In this document: piece after piece, positions 5,631 to 6,703 of the stretch
How the letters are laid out: every line of letters starts with the position of its first letter
How positions within the stretch are numbered: the stretch's first letter is position 1
Assembly (NCBI GenBank): GCA_021161085.1
Contig: JAGHBH010000085.1
Location: 1-6,703 of the forward strand
Source of the DNA: Thermoplasmata archaeon
Lineage (GTDB): Archaea; Thermoplasmatota; Thermoplasmata; JAGHBH01
Direction: 5' to 3'
DNA length: 6,703 nt
Notes under the pieces: model-generated
The model's database searches: none
Told to the model about the DNA's origin: nothing
Seen by the model: only the letters and a program-made list of their open reading frames with translations
Position numbers and translations under genes: made by a program

Positions 5631-6476
5631 CTATACGTTCTTCACCTCGTACACCACGCCGCCGTCCTTGAACACCCTTATGACACCGGAGGAGGAGACC
5701 ACCACGGCCACCGCACCGGTCACCCGGGTTATGTAGGCAGCCGCCAGGTGTCTGCCTCCCAGTCCCTCTTCCAGTGCGAGTGAGGGGATGTTCTGGACCA
5801 TCACATACCTTCCGGCCGAGACGATGTGCCCCCTGGAGTCCAGCACCAGAGCTCCGTCCATGGTTGCGTATCTCTTAACGGTCTCCTTGTCCTCCTCCGA
5901 CATCACCCTGGCCCTGGAGCCGCCGCCCCAGTTGAAGGGCGTTCTTATCATCTCCCTGGACTGCATCATCACCTTCTGTTCGTCGCCCACTATGAAGAGG
6001 GCTCCGGCGGGATACCCCTCCTTGCCCTCCCTGGCCACCTCTGAGGCGACATCCATCACGGCCTCTATCACCCTTATGTCCACCCGCTCTCCCAGGGACT
6101 CTATAAGGGAGGACACGCCGAGGTTGGATGTGTTCACGTCCAGCACTATGTCCATGTCTCCGGAGGCCAGGCACAGCACCCTTTCTCCCGGGTGGAGAAG
6201 TCCCTCTCCCATGGCGGCCACGAAGAATTCCCTCACCCTGGACAGAAGGCCGAGACCGGGCGAGGGAATCGAGGATATCTTCCTGTAGGCGACTCCGTCC
6301 ATGACCAGGAAGCGAGAGGGAGGAGACCTGGATGATGCTATTATAACCTTCACGCTCCCGGAACCCGGGGGAAAGCGGGATACCACCCTCTCCACCGCCC
6401 CCGGGTCAACCTCGAAGAGAACGACCGCATCCGGCCTGGAGGATTCCACGGCCTCCATGAAGAGTGAGAGATCCAT
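5631..6476 (-). CDS. dacZ: DacZ-type diadenylate cyclase (c-di-AMP synthase)
   Basis: This 281-residue protein has a C-terminal DisA_N/DAC domain (PF02457) and an alpha/beta N-terminal domain of about 145 residues, the layout of archaeal DacZ. The DAC domain condenses two ATP into cyclic di-AMP and two pyrophosphates. Visible motifs are MDGALVLDSRGHIVSAGRYV (206-225), with the DGA catalytic motif at 207-209, and GLGGRHLAAAYITRVTGAVAVVVS (238-261), where the RHR motif of bacterial enzymes reads Arg242-His243-Leu244. A closing strand, SGVIRVFKDGGVV, completes the domain. There is no membrane segment, so the enzyme should be cytosolic, and there is no DNA-binding HhH domain as in bacterial DisA. 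The ATG at 6476 lies about 25 bp after a TATA element, so the mRNA is probably leaderless. It is the first gene of a three-gene cluster with the UPF0201 and endonuclease IV-like genes. Confidence 0.92.
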   Translation of the reverse strand: MDLSLFMEAVESSRPDAVVLFEVDPGAVERVVSRFPPGSGSVKVIIASSRSPPSRFLVMDGVAYRKISSIPSPGLGLLSRVREFFVAAMGEGLLHPGERVLCLASGDMDIVLDVNTSNLGVSSLIESLGERVDIRVIEAVMDVASEVAREGKEGYPAGALFIVGDEQKVMMQSREMIRTPFNWGGGSRARVMSEEDKETVKRYATMDGALVLDSRGHIVSAGRYVMVQNIPSLALEEGLGGRHLAAAYITRVTGAVAVVVSSSGVIRVFKDGGVVYEVKNV

Positions 6477-6496
6477 GTGTGGAGAAAATACCCTAT

Positions 6497-6510
6497 GATA
6501 TAAAAATATG
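6497..6510 (-). promoter_or_regulatory. dacZ promoter (TATA element), doubling as T-rich end of the RNase Z transcript
   Basis: On the minus strand CATATTTTTATATC is centred about 25 bp before the dacZ ATG, the spacing expected for a leaderless archaeal transcript. The TTTTT run (6502-6506), about 35 nt after the upstream stop codon, could also act as a poly-T terminator for the RNase Z gene. Confidence 0.55.
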
Positions 6511-6538
6511 AGCCGAAGCCATTAGAGCGTGGCCGTGT

Positions 6539-6703
6539 CTATGATTCCAGGGGAACCTCGAACTCCTCCAGATCCCTAGGAGCCCGCACCCGGGGAAAGA
6601 CCCTTCTCGCCTCGTCCTCCAGAACCGAGGGGTCCTTGTAGCGGGGGCTGCGGTGATAGAGGAAGAGATATCTGGCCCCGCATTCCACGGCCGCCCGGGC
6701 GGC
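6539..6703 (-). CDS. rnz: Ribonuclease Z (tRNA 3'-processing endonuclease), C-terminal 54 residues
   Basis: The frame is open from the right edge of the window to a TAG at 6539-6541 on the minus strand, giving only the C-terminal 54 residues. The segment CGARYLFLYHRSPRY, followed by an acidic helix (VLEDEAR), then RRVFPRVRAPRDLEEFEV, matches the end of RNase Z. The HxSxRY motif supplies a conserved metal-ligand His (residue 17 of the fragment), and the final strand carries the A-x-D/E-L pattern. RNase Z is a metallo-beta-lactamase-fold nuclease that cleaves pre-tRNA 3' trailers. The N-terminal HxHxDH motif lies outside the window, so activity cannot be judged. A 62-bp gap with a promoter separates it from dacZ. 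Confidence 0.8.
   Translation of the reverse strand, partial: AARAAVECGARYLFLYHRSPRYKDPSVLEDEARRVFPRVRAPRDLEEFEVPLES

Noticed and set aside
1..6703. CRISPR arrays, insertion sequences, tRNA or rRNA genes, defence systems
   Set aside because: I saw no regularly spaced repeats, terminal inverted repeats, transposase motifs, tRNA T-loop signatures or defence-protein motifs.

Overview
The window is chromosomal DNA from an archaeon. Evidence: a membrane-anchored LonB protease with its two transmembrane helices inside the AAA+ domain, a PAC2-family proteasome assembly chaperone, a DacZ-type diadenylate cyclase, a UPF0201 RNA-binding protein, a C-terminal fragment of an RNase Z, TATA-type promoters and Shine-Dalgarno sites of the GGAGGTG kind. 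The DNA is GC-rich but uses ATA heavily for Ile and AGG/AGA for Arg. That habit would suit a euryarchaeal lineage such as Thermoplasmatota, but this placement is inference only. I see no mobile element, CRISPR array, rRNA or tRNA; coding density is high and this looks like core genome.

Layout. Positions 1-619 (minus strand): the 5' part of an HPP-family membrane protein gene, which leaves the window, preceded by a small acidic Cys/His-rich protein of unknown function whose stop overlaps the HPP start (TGATG). Positions 701-2770 (minus): lonB. Positions 2771-3047: a divergent regulatory region with two TATA-like elements and a perfect 7+7 bp dyad on the lonB side, and a C-run/G-run segment on the other side. 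Positions 3048-4305 (plus): a PAC2-family chaperone gene with a C-terminal HbYX (MYG) tail, then a short heme-free bacterioferritin-like protein. After a 3 bp convergent gap, positions 4309-6476 (minus) hold a compact cluster transcribed leftward: dacZ, a UPF0201 RNA-binding protein and an endonuclease IV-like TIM barrel. The junctions are tight enough for one operon. The 3' end of an RNase Z gene lies upstream of dacZ at 6539-6703.

How the genes may work together. LonB (membrane ATP-dependent proteolysis) and the PAC2 protein (20S proteasome assembly) are divergently transcribed from one 277 bp region, so two arms of archaeal protein quality control could share control signals. On the right, c-di-AMP synthesis is packed with an RNA-binding protein and a TIM-barrel protein that keeps counterparts of all nine zinc ligands of endonuclease IV. 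This is a possible link between the nucleotide second messenger and nucleic-acid maintenance. There is no clear novel multi-gene system here; the observations most worth checking are the dacZ operon, the lonB dyad, the HbYX tail and the unknown Cys/His protein.
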